In this document: positions 11,207-25,657 of the stretch, in pieces
How the letters are laid out: the number at the start of each line of letters is the position of its first letter
How positions within the stretch are numbered: position 1 is the first letter of the stretch
Assembly (NCBI GenBank): GCA_026874595.1
Contig: CM049314.1
Span: forward strand, 1,201,318 to 1,265,317
Source of the DNA: Sipunculus nudus
Lineage: Eukaryota; Annelida; Sipuncula; Golfingiida; Sipunculidae
Reading direction: 5' to 3'
Length of the DNA stretch: 64,000 nt
Made by a program: the position numbers and the translations under genes
Notes under the pieces: model-generated
What the model was told of the DNA's origin: nothing
The model's input: only the letters and a program-made list of their open reading frames with translations
The model's database searches: none

Positions 11207-12360
11207 CCTGACCCTCACACACATATCATTATATTGACCATATCTCTAAAAGCCAAAGGCACAATTACAGAAACTATGGCTTATTTTATTTCCCTGAGTC
11301 TTCTCCATGACCTAGTAATGTCATCTGGTCTCAATCTTGTGTCACTTTGTCAGTGTGTCTGTTTGTCAGTTGTCCTAAAATCCGCCTACTTGCTGGTTCT
11401 TGCGTCTCATATATAGCATTCTACAGGCCACAGTTTTTTTTTCAGGAATCCTTTTAAAACTGGTACATCTTATGTGTTACACTAATATCTCAAAATAGAT
11501 TTTCATTTTCCGGATATAGCCACTAGGGGGCGCTGCACTTTCACCTCCCCAACATATCATGTTTTGGCTATCTCTCCAAAATTATAAACCTTACCTACAT
11601 AAACTATCGCTAATTTTGCTCTTCTTCACCTTCGGCGCTTTTGTCTGTAATCTGTTATCACAGATGTGTCAGTATGTCTATCTGTTCGTCTTTTGTTGTC
11701 AGCTTTGTCTGCTTCCTCGTTGCTTTGTCTTATATGTCATTTTACAGGCCACAACTTCTCAGCAAACGCTGAGGGTCATTCAAATAATAGAAAACCCACA
11801 ATATGTTCTGTCTGTCCGTCTGTCTGTCATTTCAACTTCCGGCAAGCGCTCGACCTCTGGTCGTCTAGTTTGTTTGTCACCACTCTCCTGGCCACAATTT
11901 TGCCACAATAATCTTGAAACTTACAGGGATCTTCGAAAACATAATTTCTAGGTGTCCTGTTGTTTTTGGTTAAAATAGATCAAAGGTCAAGGTCAAGGTC
12001 GTCAAAACTTCTCAAAACGTTTTTTTCTTCATATTTTTGTGACTATTAGTCGTATCTACTTCAACAATAGCTCATTTTAATCGTCATTCCAAGGCCTGTC
12101 ATCTGGTGTATAGCTGACTCAAATTTGCCGTAACCGTGGTTACAAATTTTTGGGGAAAAGTCATGATATTCCAAAATAAGGGATATTATTTTTCTAACTT
12201 TGTCAGTTTTAAAGCTAGAGGGATCTAGTTTTTTGCATCAGGTAGCATTCAACTAGTACTACAAGATTTTATTACAAGTCTTGCAGTATCTCGTAAAATA
12301 TCTCGTGAATAGAGATATTTCGAGATTTCATTCATCTTGCGCCAAAGGCCACATTATTGC

Positions 12361-13476
12361 AGGAATCTTTTTTGAAACTGACATATCATAAGTCCTACAC
12401 TAGTATCTCGAAATAAGTTTTTCATTTTTTTGAATATGGCTCCCAGAGGGCGCTGCACGCGACCCTCACACAGATATCATTACATTGGCCATATCTCTAA
12501 AACCCAAAGCCTCAATTACATAAACTATAGCTTATTTTTTCCCTCTGAGTCTTCTCCATAAACTGATAATGCCATCTGGTCTCAATGTTGTGTCACTTTG
12601 TCATTGTGTCCGTCTGTTTGTCAGTTGTCCTCAAATTCGCCTGCTTGCTCTTGCGTCTCAAATATAGCATTCTACAGGCCACAGTTTTGAAAGAATCCTT
12701 TTGAAACTATTACATCTTAAGTCTTACACAAATATCTCGAAACCAATTTTTCATTTTCCGGATATGGCCGCTACGGGGCGCTGAACTCGAACCTCTCCCA
12801 ACATATCATGCTTTGGCAATATCTCCAAAACTATAAACCTCAGTTACATAAACTGTAGCTTTTTTCTTCCTTTGAGTCGTCTCCATAATCTGGAGTAGTC
12901 ATCTGGACTCAATCTTGAGTCACTTTGTCAGTGTGTCCGTCTGTTTGTCAGTTGTCCTCAAATTCGCCTTCTTGCTGGTTCTTGTTTGTTTGTCACCACT
13001 CTCCTGGCCACAATTTTGCCACAATAACCTTGAAACTTATAGGGATGATGAAAAAGAAAATTTCTAGGTGCCCTATTGTTTTTGGTTAATATAGGTGAAA
13101 GGTCAAGGTCAAGGTCGTCAAAACTTTTCAAAACGGTTTTTTCTCCATATCTGTGTGACTTTCAGTCGTATCTACTTCAACAATAGCTCATTTTAATCGT
13201 CGTTCCAAGGCCTGTCATCTCGTGTGTAGCTGACTCAAATTTGCCGTAAACATGGTTACCAATTTTGGGGGAAAATTCAAGATATTCGAAAATAAGGGGT
13301 CTTATTTTTCTAACATTGTCAGTTTTAAAGTTAGAGTGATCTAGTTTTTTGCATCAGGTAGCATTTAACTAGTGCTACAAGATTTTATTACAAGTCTTGC
13401 AGTATCTCGTAAAATATCTCGTGAATAGAGATATTTCGAGATTTCATTCATCTTGCGCCAAAGGCCACATTATTGC
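12361..13476. repeat. 1,116-bp tandem unit, copy 1
   Basis: This unit (two monomers plus one linker) is followed immediately by a near-identical copy at 13477-14592. A further copy lies at about 17440-18555 in the second 5-kb block. Only a handful of differences were seen, for example AACATATC versus CCATATC near 13917. Confidence 0.88.
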
Positions 13477-14592
13477 AGGAATCTTTTTTGAAACTGACAT
13501 ATCATAAGTCCTACACTAGTATCTCGAAATAAGTTTTTCATTTTTTTGAATATGGCTCCCAGAGGGCGCTGCACGCGACCCTCACACAGATATCATTACA
13601 TTGGCCATATCTCTAAAACCCAAAGCCTCAATTACATAAACTATAGCTTATTTTTTCCCTCTGAGTCTTCTCCATAAACTGATAATGCCATCTGGTCTCA
13701 ATGTTGTGTCACTTTGTCATTGTGTCCGTCTGTTTGTCAGTTGTCCTCAAATTCGCCTGCTTGCTCTTGCGTCTCAAATATAGCATTCTACAGGCCACAG
13801 TTTTGAAAGAATCCTTTTGAAACTATTACATCTTAAGTCTTACACAAATATCTCGAAACCAATTTTTCATTTTCCGGATATGGCCGCTACGGGGCGCTGA
13901 ACTCGAACCTCTCCCACCATATCATGCTTTGGCAATATCTCCAAAACTATAAACCTCAGTTACATAAACTGTAGCTTTTTTCTTCCTTTGAGTCGTCTCC
14001 ATAATCTGGAGTAGTCATCTGGACTCAATCTTGAGTCACTTTGTCAGTGTGTCCGTCTGTTTGTCAGTTGTCCTCAAATTCGCCTTCTTGCTGGTTCTTG
14101 TTTGTTTGTCACCACTCTCCTGGCCACAATTTTGCCACAATAACCTTGAAACTTATAGGGATGATGAAAAAGAAAATTTCTAGGTGCCCTATTGTTTTTG
14201 GTTAATATAGGTGAAAGGTCAAGGTCAAGGTCGTCAAAACTTTTCAAAACGGTTTTTTCTCCATATCTGTGTGACTTTCAGTCGTATCTACTTCAACAAT
14301 AGCTCATTTTAATCGTCGTTCCAAGGCCTGTCATCTCGTGTGTAGCTGACTCAAATTTGCCGTAAACATGGTTACCAATTTTGGGGGAAAATTCAGGATA
14401 TTCGAAAATAAGGGGTCTTATTTTTCTAACATTGTCAGTTTTAAAGTTAGAGTGATCTAGTTTTTTGCATCAGGTAGCATTTAACTAGTGCTACAAGATT
14501 TTATTACAAGTCTTGCAGTATCTCGTAAAATATCTCGTGAATAGAGATATTTCGAGATTTCATTCATCTTGCGCCAAAGGCCACATTATTGC
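13477..14592. repeat. 1,116-bp tandem unit, copy 2
   Basis: A direct tandem copy of 12361-13476. Just past its end, at about 14640, the sequence switches within CTCGAAATAA to a different monomer type (TGGCCACAAGTGGGCGC). This is consistent with unequal exchange within the shared monomer core. Confidence 0.88.
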
Positions 14593-14642
14593 AGGAATCT
14601 TTTTTGAAACTGACATATCATAAGTCCTACACTAGTATCTCG

Positions 14643-17600
14643 AAATAAATTTTTCATTTTCCGGATATGGCCACAAGTGGGCGCTGCACACGACCCTCAC
14701 ACACATACCAATGTATTGGCCATATCTCTTAACCCAAAGCCTCAGTTACATAAACTAAAGCTTATTTTCCTCCTTTGAGTCTTCTGCATAACCTGATTAA
14801 GGCATCTGGTTTCAATCTTCTGTCACTTTGTCAGTGTGTCCATCTGTTTGTACGTTATCCTCAAAGTCGCCTGCTTGCTGGTTCTTACGCCTTACATATA
14901 GCATTCTACAGGCCACAGCTTTGACGGAATCCTTTTGAAACTGGGACATCTTATGTCATACACTAATAATACAAAACGCATTTGTCGTCTTCGGAATATG
15001 TCCGCTAGAGGGCGCTACAGTCGAACCTCCCAAGTATATCATTTATTCGCCATACCTCCAAAACTATAAATCTAAATTACATAAATTATAACTCATTTTC
15101 TTCATAACTCACACTCTCCATAACTAGGTAAAGTCATCTGGTGTCAATCTTGTCTCACAAAGCCAGTATGTCTGTCTGTTCGTCTTTTGTTGTCAGCTTT
15201 GTCTGCTTCCCTGTTCTTTTGTCTCATAGGTCATTCTACAGGCCACATATTCTCAGCAATGTCCCTGAGAGTCATTCCATTAATAGAAAACCGACAATAT
15301 GTTCTGTCTGTCCGTCTGTGTTTCACTTCTGATTTCCGGCAAGCGTTCAACCTATGGTCGTCTAGTTTGTTTGTCACCACTCTCCTGGCCACAATTTTGC
15401 CACAATAACCTTGAAAGTTACAGGGATCTTCGAAAACATAATTTCTAGGTGCCCTATTGTTTTTGGTTAAAATTGGTCAAAGGTCAAGATCAAGGTCGTC
15501 AAAATTTCTCAAAACGTTTTTTTTCTTCATATCTTTGTGACTGTTAATCGTATCTACTTCAATAATAGCTCATTTTAATCGTCATTCCAAGGCCTGTCAT
15601 CTGGTGTGTAGCTGAATTAAATTTGCCGTAACCATGGTTACAAATTTTTGGGGAAAAGTCATGATATTCGAAAATAAGGGATCTTATTTTTCTAACTTTG
15701 TCAGTTTTAAAGCTAGAGTGATCTAGTTTTTTGCATCAGGTAGCATTCAACTAGTACTATAAGATTTTATTACAAGTCCTGCAGTATCTCGTAAAATATC
15801 TCGTGAATAGAGATATTTCGAGATTTCATTCATCTTGCGCCAAAGGCCACATTATTGCAGGAATCTTTTTGAAACTGACATATCATAAGTCCAACACTAG
15901 TATCTCGAAAATTGTTTTTTCATTTTTTGAATATGGCTCCTAGGGGGCGCTGCACACGACCCTCACACAGATATCATTACATTGGCCATATCTCTAAAAC
16001 CCAAAGCCTCAATTACATAAACTATAGCTTATTTTTTCCCTCTAAATCTTCTCCATAAACTGATAATGTCATCTGGTCTCAATGTTGTGTCACTTTGTCA
16101 TTGTGTCCGTCTGTTTGTTAGTTGTCCTCAAATTCGCCTGCTTGCTCTTGCGTCTCACATATAGCATTCTACAGGGCCCCAATTTTTAAAGAAGCATTTG
16201 AAAACTGATGCATATTATGTTTTACAGAAATATCTCAAAACATTTTTTCTATTTTCCGGATATGGCCGCTAGGGGGCGCTGCACCTGACCCTCACACACA
16301 TATCATTATATTGACCATATCTCTAAAACCCAAAGGCACAATTACAGAAACTATGGCTTATTTTATTTCCCTGAGTCTTCTCCATGACCTAGTAATGTCA
16401 TCTGGTCTCAATCTTGTGTCACTTTGTCAGTGTGTCTGTTTGTCAGTTGTCCTCAAATCCGCCTACTTGCTGGTTCTTGCGTCTCATATATAGCATTCTA
16501 CAGGCCACAGTTTTTTTTTTCAGGAATCCTTTTAAAACTGGTACATCTTATGTGTTACACTAATATCTCAAAATAGATTTTTCATTTTCCGGATATAGCC
16601 ACTAGGGGGCGCTGCACTTTCACCTCCCCAACATATCATGTTTTGGCTATCTCTCCAAAATTATAAACCTTACCTACATAAACTATCGCTAATTTTGCTC
16701 TTCTTCACCTTCGGCGCTTTTGTCTGTAATCTGTTATCACAGATGTGTCAGTATGTCTATCTGTTCGTCTTTTGTTGTCAGCTTTGTCTGCTTCCTCGTT
16801 GCTTTGTCTGATATGTCATTTTACAGGCCACAACTTCTCAGCAAACGCTGAGGGTCATTCAAATAATAGAAAACCCACAATATGTTCTGTCTGTCCGTCT
16901 GTCTGTCATTTCAACTTCCGGCAAGCGCTCGACCTCTGGTCGTCTAGTTTGTTTGTCACCACTCTCCTGGCCACAATTTTGCCACAATAACCTTGAAACT
17001 TACAGGGATCTTCGAAAACATAATTTCTAGGTGCCCTATTGTTTTTGGTTAAAATAGATCAAAGGTCAAGGTCAAGGTCGTCAAAACTTCTCAAAACGTT
17101 TTTTTCTTCATATTTTTGTGACTATTAGTCGTATCTACTTCAACAATAGCTCATTTTAATCGTCATTCCAAGGCCTGTCATCTGGTGTATAGCTGACTCA
17201 AATTTGCCGTAACCGTGGTTACAAATTTTTGGGGAAAAGTCATGATATTCCAAAATAAGGGATATTATTTTTCTAACTTTGTCAGTTTTAAAGCTAGAGG
17301 GATCTAGTTTTTTGCATCAGGTAGCATTCAACTAATACTACAAGATTTTATTACAAGTCTTGCAGTATCTCGTAAAATATCTCGTGAATAGAGATATTTC
17401 GAGATTTCATTCATCTTGCGCCAAAGGCCACATTATTGCAGGAATCTTTTTTGAAACTGACATATCATAAGTCCTACACTAGTATCTCGAAATAAGTTTT
17501 TTCATTTTTTTTAATATGGCTCCCAGAGGGCGCTGCACGCGACCCTCACACAGATATCATTACATTGGCCATATCTCTAAAACCCAAAGCCTCAATTACA

Positions 17601-18566
17601 TAAACTATAGCTTATTTTTTCCCTCTGAGTCTTCTCCATAAACTGATAATGCCATCTGGTCTCAATGTTGTGTCACTTTGTCATTGTGTCCGTCTGTTTG
17701 TCAGTTGTCCTCAAATTCGCCTGCTTGCTCTTGCGTCTCAAATATAGCATTCTACAGGCCACAGTTTTGAAAGAATCCTTTTGAAACTATTACATCTTAA
17801 GTCTTACACAAATATCTCGAAACCAATTTTTCATTTTCCGGATATGGCCGCTACGGGGCGCTGAACTCGAACCTCTCCCAACATATCATGCTTTGGCAAT
17901 ATCTCCAAAACCAAAACCTCAGTTACATAAACTGTAGCTTTTTTCTTCCTTTGAGTCGTCTCCATAATCTGGAGTAGTCATCTGGACTCAATCTTGAGTC
18001 ACTTTGTCAGTGTGTCCGTCTGTTTGTCAGTTGTCCTCAAATTCGCCTTCTTGCTGGTTCTTGTTTGTTTGTCACCACTCTCCTGGCCACAATTTTGCCA
18101 CAATAACCTTGAAACTTACAGGGATGATGAAAAAGAAAATTTCTAGGTGCCCTATTGTTTTTGGTTAATATAGGTGAAAGGTCAAGGTCAAGGTCGTCAA
18201 AACTTTTCAAAACGGTTTTTTCTCCATATCTGTGTGACTTTCAGTCGTATCTACTTCAACAATAGCTCATTTTAATCGTCGTTCCAAGGCCTGTCATCTC
18301 GTGTGTAGCTGACTCAAATTTGCCGTAAACATGGTTACCAATTTTGGGGGAAAATTCAGGATATTCGAAAATAAGGGGTCTTATTTTTCTAACATTGTCA
18401 GTTTTAAAGTTAGAGTGATCTATTTTTTTGCATCAGGTAGCATTTAACTAGTGCTACAAGATTTTATTACAAGTCTTGCAGTATCTCGTAAAATATCTCG
18501 TGAATAGAGATATTTCGAGATTTCATTCATCTTGCGCCAAAGGCCACATTATTGCAGGAATCTTTT
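14643..18566. repeat. 5,077-bp tandem duplication, second copy (shortened)
   Basis: Matches 9566-13476 but lacks the second 1,116-bp unit. It carries the same monomers, linkers and CTCF-like boxes (for example 16263-16283 and 16596-16616). It ends where the 8-kb duplicate starts. No gene was recognised. Confidence 0.85.
16263..16283 (+). promoter_or_regulatory. CTCF-like motif
   Basis: Duplicate of the site at 11186-11206, with the motif unchanged. Confidence 0.5.
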
Positions 18567-19296
18567 TGAAACTGACATATCCTAAGTCCTACACTAGTAT
18601 CTCGATAAACCTTTTTTCATTTTTTGAATATGGCTGCTGGGGGGCGCTGCAAACGACCTTCACACACATATCATTACATTGGCCATATCTCTAAAACCCA
18701 AAGCCTCATTTACATAAACTATAGCTTATTTTTTTTCCCTGAGTCTTCTCCATAAACTGATAATGTCATCTGGTCTCAATCTTGTGTCACTTTGTCAGTG
18801 TGTCTGTCTGTTTGTCAGTTGTCCTCAAATTTGCCTGCTTGCTGGTTCTTGCGTCTCTCATATAGCATTCTACAGGCCACAGTTTTTAAAGAAGCATTTG
18901 AAAACTGATGCATATTATGTTTTACAGAAATATCTCAAAACATTTTTTTCTGTTTTCCGGATATGGCAGCTAGGTGGCGTTGCACATGTCCCTCACACAC
19001 ATATCATTATATTGACCATATTTCTAAAACCTAAAGGCACAATTACAGAAACTATGGCTTATTTTATTTCCCTGAGTCTTCTCCATGACCTAGTAATGTC
19101 ATCTGGTCTCAATCTTGTGTCACTTTGTCAGTGTGTCTGTTTGTCAGTTGTCCTAAAATCCGCCTACTTGCTGGTTCTTGCGTCTCATATATAGCATTCT
19201 ACAGGCCACAGTTTTTTTTCAGGAATCCTTTTAAAACTGGTACATCTTATGTGTTACACTAATATCTCACTAAAATATTTTTCATTTTTCCGGATA

Positions 19297-19317
19297 TAGC
19301 CACTAGGGGGCGCTGCA
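19297..19317 (+). promoter_or_regulatory. CTCF-like motif
   Basis: Duplicate of the site at 730-750 with the core GCCACTAGGGGGCGCTG preserved. Confidence 0.5.
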
Positions 19318-19616
19318 CTTTCACATCCCCAACATATCATGTTTTGGCTATCTCTCCAAAATTATAAACCTTACCTACATAAACTATCGCTAATTTTGCT
19401 CTTCTTCACCTTCGGCGCTTTTGTCTGTAATCTGTTATCACAGATGTGTCAGTATGCCTGTCTGTTCGTCTTTTGTTGTCAGCTTTGTCTGCTTCCTCGT
19501 TGCTTTGTCTGATATGTCATTTTACAGGCCACAACTTCTCAGCAAACGCTGAGGGTCATTCAAATAATAGAAAACCCACAATATGTTCTGTCTGTCCGTC
19601 TGTCTGTCATTTCAAC

Positions 19617-19665
19617 TTCCGGCAAGCGCTCGACCTCTGGTCGTCTAGTTTGTTGCTTGCCGGAA
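19617..19665. repeat. Nested inverted repeat (duplicate copy)
   Basis: Same 11-bp arms and inner CGACC/GGTCG repeat as at 1050-1098. Confidence 0.75.
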
Positions 19666-22600
19666 TCAAAGATTTCGGCAAGCATATTGGTCAGTTGCGT
19701 ATGTCTGTTTGTCTGTCTGTTTGTTTGTTTGTCATCACTCTCCTGGCCACAACTTTGCCACAATAACCTTGAAACTTACAGAGATGATGAAAAAGAAAAT
19801 TTCTAGGTGCCCTATTGTTTTTGGCCAAAATAGGTCATAGGTCAAGGTCAAGGTCGTCAAAACTTCTCAAAACGGCTTTTTCTTCATATCTGTGTGACTA
19901 TTAGTCGTATCTACTTCAACAAAAGCTCATTTTAATCGTCATTCCAAGGCCTGTCATCTGGTTTGTAGCTGACTCAAATTTGCCGTAACCGTGGTTACGA
20001 ATTTTGGGGAAAAGTCATGATATTTGAAAATAAGGGCTCTTATTTTTCTAACTTTGTCAGTTTTAAAGCTAGAGTGATCTAGTTTTTTGCATCAGGTAGC
20101 ATTCAACTAGTACTACAAGATTTTATAACAAGTCTTGCAGTATCTTGTAAAATATCTCGTGAATAGAGATATTTCGAGATTTCATTCATCTTGCGCCAAA
20201 GGCCACATTATTGCAGGAATCTTTTTGAAACTGACATATCATAAGTCCTGAACTAGTATCTCGAAATCGTTTTTTCATTTTTTGAATATGGCTGCTAGGG
20301 GGCGCTGCACACGACCCTCACACACATATCATTACATTGGCCATATCTCTAAAACCCAAAGCCTCAATTACATAAACTATAGCTTATTTTTTCCCTCTGA
20401 GTCTTCTTCATAAACTGATAATGTCATCTGGTCTCAATATTGTGTCACTCTGTCAGTGTGTCCGTCTGTTTGTCAGTTGTCCTCAAATTAGCCTGCTTGC
20501 TCTTGCGTCTCACATATAGCATTCTACAGGCCACAGTTTTGAAAGAATCCTTTTGAAACTAATGCATCTTAAGTCTTACACTTATATCTCGAAACATATT
20601 TTCCATTTTCCGGATATGTCCGCTAGGGGGCGCTGAACTCGAACCTCTCCCAACATATCATGCTTTGGTAATATCTCCAAAACTATAAACCTCAGTTACA
20701 TAAACTGTAGCTTTTTTCTTCCTTTGAGTCTTCTCCATAACCTGGAGTAGTCATCTGGACTCAATCTTGAGTCACTTTGTCAGTGTGTCCGTCTGATTGT
20801 CAGATGTCCTCAAATTCGCCTGCTTGCTGGTTCTTGCGTCTCACATATAGCATTCTATAGGCCACAGTTTTGACGTAATCCTTTTGAAACTATTACACCT
20901 TATGTCTTACACTAATATCTAGAAAAAAATTTTTCATTTTCCTGATATGGCCACTAGTGGGCACTGCACATGACCCTCACACACACACCATTGGATTGGC
21001 AATATCTCTACACCCAAAGCCTCAGTTACATAAACTATAGCTTATTTTCTTCCTTTGAGTCTTCTCCATAACCTGATTAAGGCATCTTGTTTCAATCTAC
21101 TGTCACTTTGTCAGTGTGTCCATCTGTTTATACGTTATCCTCAAAGTCGTCTGCTTGCTGGTTCTAACGCCTTACATATAGCATTCTACAGGCCACAGCT
21201 TTGACGGAATCCTTTTGAAACTGGGATATCTCATGTCATACACTAATAATACGAAACGCATTTGTCGTCTTCGGAATATGTCCGCTAGAGGGCGCTACAG
21301 TCGAACCTCCCAAGTATATTATTAATTCGCCATGCCTCCAAATCTATAAATCTAAATTACATAAATTATAACTCATTTTCTTCCTTTGATTCTTCTCCAT
21401 AACTAGGTTAAGTCATCTGGTGTCAATCTTGTCTCACAAAGTCAGTATGTCTGTCTGTTCGTCTTTTGTTGTCAGCTTTGTCTGCTTGCCTGTTCTATTG
21501 TCTCATATGTCATTCTACGGGCCACATATTCTCAGCAATGTCCCTGAGAGTCATTCCATTAATAGAAAACCGACAATATGTTCTGTCTGTCCGTCTGTGT
21601 TTCACTTCCGATTTCCGGCAAGCGTTCGACCTATGGTCGTCTAGTTTGTTTGTTTGTTTGTCACCACTCTCCTGGCCACAATTTTGCCACAATAACCTTG
21701 AAACTTACAGGGATGTTCGAAAACATAATTTCTAGGTGCCCTATTGTTTTTGGTCAACATTTCTCCAAGGTCAAGGGTCAAGGTCACGACAGGTATGGTT
21801 AACGGTTTTAGCACTATAACTTCGCCATAAATAGGCCTATCCACTTGTGCAATAGCTCATTTTTTTCGTCATCACCTGGCCTTTCTTTTGACATGTAGCT
21901 TACTTAAATTTGCCGTTACCATGGTTACATTTTTTGGGGAGAAATCATGGAATTTCATGATATTTTTCAAATTTGCAGCAATCGCCATGATTCTGAGATA
22001 TTTTATGTAACATAGGAATATCTCGAAATTGTTTTTTCAGATTTTGGAAATGGCCGCCTGGGGGCGTTGCAGATGAAAAAACATGAAAATTTGTTTTGGT
22101 GCTATACCTCCACAACTATTAAACATTGGGCCATTTCCATCACAGCACCTTAAACTAGAGTCCATGGGCTTATTTTTGCGCATAGGTGAAAAAGTGCGCT
22201 ATTGCCAGATTTCTCTATTTTTGGGGTAAAACTTTTGAATTTTAAAAATATGCAGTTTTGAGCTTCTAACTCTGTCAGTTTTTATGCTAAGGAGGTCAAT
22301 TCTTTTGCAACTTGAAGCCCTTGGTGAGTTCTTGGTGATCCAATAAAAAATCTCGCCAAATCTCGCACCGTTTCTCGCCGAATGAGATTTTCGCGGTTTC
22401 AATGAAAGGTGCCCTAGGGGCCACAGAATTGCAGGAATCGTTTTGAAACTGATACCTGTTATGTCACACATTAAATTCTCGAAGGCAGTTTTTCACCTTT
22501 GGGAAAATGACCGCTAGGGGGCGCTCCACTGCAACCCCATACCTAGTATAATTGTTTAGCCATATCTCCAAAACTAAACATTTAAGATACATAAGCTGTA

Positions 22601-24154
22601 CACCATATGAATGGGCATTCCATGGCCTTTCTGCCCATGGCCTCTTTTGTTTAATTATGCACGGTCTCCACACGTTTTAGCAACTTTGTAAAAAATGGAA
22701 ACCCGCATGCACGTATACATATGCCATCACGCATGCATGCACGCGTTTTAGTATGAAAGACAGACACGCTTTCCCATGACTGCAAAAATTATAGCCTTCG
22801 CCGTATAAAATATGTAACTACAGACACTCTTTGCATGACATGCAAATAAAGCACACACTGTGTCCCTTTCATAAGTAACATGCATTCAGTCCGGACCTGC
22901 TTTTTTCAGTCCGCGCCTGTGAATTAGGCCCACACGGTTGCTATGGTGGTTGTCACGGAAGCTTTCGGGCTCTGTAACCTGCACGCGGGCCCGTTTGACA
23001 TTTCTGTTAAGAGGAGGAGAAACGCAGGGATTGGACAACGCTTGATTTGTCGCATCCATATATGAGTCCATATGGACATTTTATATGCCAGTTTCAGAAA
23101 GTCATAAGACACAGCCTATATGTTCCTGTACCCCCTCTTTTGTTAAACATTGGTAAACAGAGTAAAAAATGTTACATTTACCCTACATATGCGCGTCACT
23201 CTTCACAGCAGCTCCTAATGAGTTTAAACAAAATGTAACAATCTTGGTCCTGTCGAAGCGCGTGTCCCAGTCAATGTATTGATGTGGTCATGTGCATGCG
23301 AAGATATGTTTTCTCCTTTGATTACTTATATACATGTACTTGGCATATATCTCTGGTGAAAAGGTTAGTAACTGTTTAATGACGAGGATACGAATTTAAT
23401 TGTATAGTTCTTTTTATATTGTACCCATGTTGAAAATGAACCAATGGACATTCACTTGCATTCAAAGATGCAAGATCGCTGTTATGGATGTTAGTTACAG
23501 ATTTGTTGTACTGACAAAGCGCGAACTCGACTCAAATTTTGGTGATCGACATATATATTCTCATTATTCAAATGAAAAAGAATACCGAAAAACATCAAGA
23601 ATCTACCGAAATACAATGAAAGGTAGGCCTACATTCTTGAATAATTAAGCTGTTCATTAAAGTAAAAGGGAAGATGCATCTTTTGGTAATTATTAAAACA
23701 AATAAAAAAAATTCACTTGGAATCACACATGCATGAGATAGTACATGGGACTTGTATATTCTATGGTTAATGTGTGACTTAATGACCACCATGAATAAGT
23801 AATAATAAGAATACGATCATTACACTGTTTATTTCAACAATACACAAGATAAATAATATTCATTGACAATATATAATAATATACGAAGTGTTAACTTTCA
23901 ATAGTTATAGTTAAAGTAAAATTAATACTTACTTTATTACAGATTAAAGGATATTATTTTCATGTAAATAATATCTGGATGTATCGCATGCAGTGTCTTT
24001 TTTTTTACTAAAAACAAATACAACATTTATCTCACAAATTCACCATAAGATTGTATTGACAGTTCTCATTGTCATATATACAATATACTTAAATTATTAC
24101 ATACGGAACATGAAAGTTAAAAGGAAGATTTAAAAAAAGTATTGCCATAGGCCT

Positions 24155-24304
24155 ATGAAACTTGAACTTGGAGAGCGGCACATTTTATTTTACCCTCCAA
24201 GAGAAGCCAGGAAAGGATTACTGGCAGAACAGTGGGATTTGGGCCGCTCATACAGGTCTTACCCACCAGTATATAGTATATGTCTTATACATGTACATAA
24301 ATGA
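24155..24304 (+). other. Unrecognised 49-codon open frame (right copy)
   Basis: Duplicate of the frame at 5588-5737 with one Lys-to-Arg change. Family unknown. Probably not a gene. Confidence 0.15.
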
Positions 24305-24372
24305 CCTGTGTGGCGGTTTTGACCCCACCATACTTGGGTTTTGTTACTTAAATGATATTATTTTGTCATTTC

Positions 24373-24378
24373 ATATAT

Positions 24379-24432
<54 letters not shown>
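24373..24432. repeat. (TA)n microsatellite, 60 bp
   Basis: Shorter allele of the tract at 5806-5871. Confidence 0.95.
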
Positions 24433-24434
<2 letters not shown>

Positions 24435-25523
24435 ACTGGTCAAACCACATCTTTTAACAAAATAAAAAAGATTTAGGACTCTCATAGATAATATCCGTAT
24501 CATACATGCATTTCATTTTTTTTCTTCTTGTGTATAAACAGGGTGGTTCCTATTTAAAATATCAATATACATACAGACAATCTTTAAAAATGATTTCAAT
24601 TTATGTTACACGCCTGTTTTATTCAATAATTCACTCAGTATATTCAATTTAAGTTAACATACTTGATATATATAATTAACCATTTTGTGATGTTCACACG
24701 TTATCTGTGATTTAATTGCCCATATTTACAGGAATTCTGTAAAATAAATGTCCCTCGGTGCCATGGTTTTGGCCATGATCTGTGAAAGGTCAAGGTCACA
24801 AAAACCCCAAAAATAGTTTTTTTTCCCTCATATCATTGTTAATTTAAGTCGTATCTACTTCAACCCTAGCTCATTTTCATTGTCATTCCCAGGCCTTTCT
24901 TTTGGTGTGTAGATGCCTCAAATTACGCATTTTGGGGGGAAATTCATGATGGGGTCTTATTTTTCTAACTTTGGGAGTTTTAAAGCTAGAGAGGTCTAGT
25001 TTTTTTTGCATCAGGTAACATACAAGAAGTGTTATTTGATTATATTACAAGTCATCATGTCAAACGAGATATTTCGAGATATCGCTTAGTAAAAGCATGA
25101 GTCCACAAGTAAGCAGGAATCATTTTGAAACTGATATATCTTATATCTTACAGTATTATCCCAAAGCAGTTTTTCATTTTCCGGATATGGCCGCTAGGGG
25201 GCGCTTGAATCGAACCTCCCCAACATATCATGTTTTAGCCATATCTCAGAAATAATAAGCCTCAATTACATAAACTATAGCTTATTTTCTTCGTCTGAGT
25301 ATTCTCCATAACCAGGTAAAGTCCTCTGGTGTCAATCTTGTGTCACTTTGTCAGTATGTCTGTCTGTTTGTCAGTTAATGTAAGCTGTCTCTGCTTTCAT
25401 GTTTTTATTTGAGATATATGTCGTTCAACAGGCCACAGAATCCGAGAAATCACTCTAAAAGTAACTAAAAAATATAGAAAACCGACAGTTTGATCTTTCT
25501 GTCCGTCTGTCTATTATTTTAAA

Positions 25524-25574
25524 ATTCCGGCAAGCGTTCGACCTATGGTCGTCTAGTTTGTTGCTTGCCGGAAT
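25524..25574. repeat. Nested inverted repeat (duplicate copy)
   Basis: Same 12-bp arms as at 6962-7012, again followed by the TCTGTTTG repeat (25610-25657). Confidence 0.75.
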
Positions 25575-25609
25575 CAAAGATTTCGGCAAGCATATTGGTC
25601 AGTTGCGTA

Positions 25610-25657
25610 TGTCTGTTTGTCTGTTTGTCTGTTTGTCTGTTTGTCTGTTTGTTTGTC
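25610..25657. repeat. (TCTGTTTG)n short tandem repeat (duplicate copy)
   Basis: Same copy number as at 7048-7095. Confidence 0.85.

Larger units (their letters stand above)
9566..14642. repeat. 5,077-bp tandem duplication, first copy
   Basis: Sequence from about 9566 matches that from about 14643 at an offset of 5,077, later 5,079 through small indels. It holds 330-bp monomers (boxes near 9590, 9921, 10857, 11186, 11517, 12441 and 12765) and three linker modules. Differences between copies are few. This copy is longer because it contains an extra 1,116-bp unit. Confidence 0.85.
22598..24737. other. AT-rich low-copy insert (right copy)
   Basis: Duplicate of 4031-6170. No recognisable gene. 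Confidence 0.6.
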
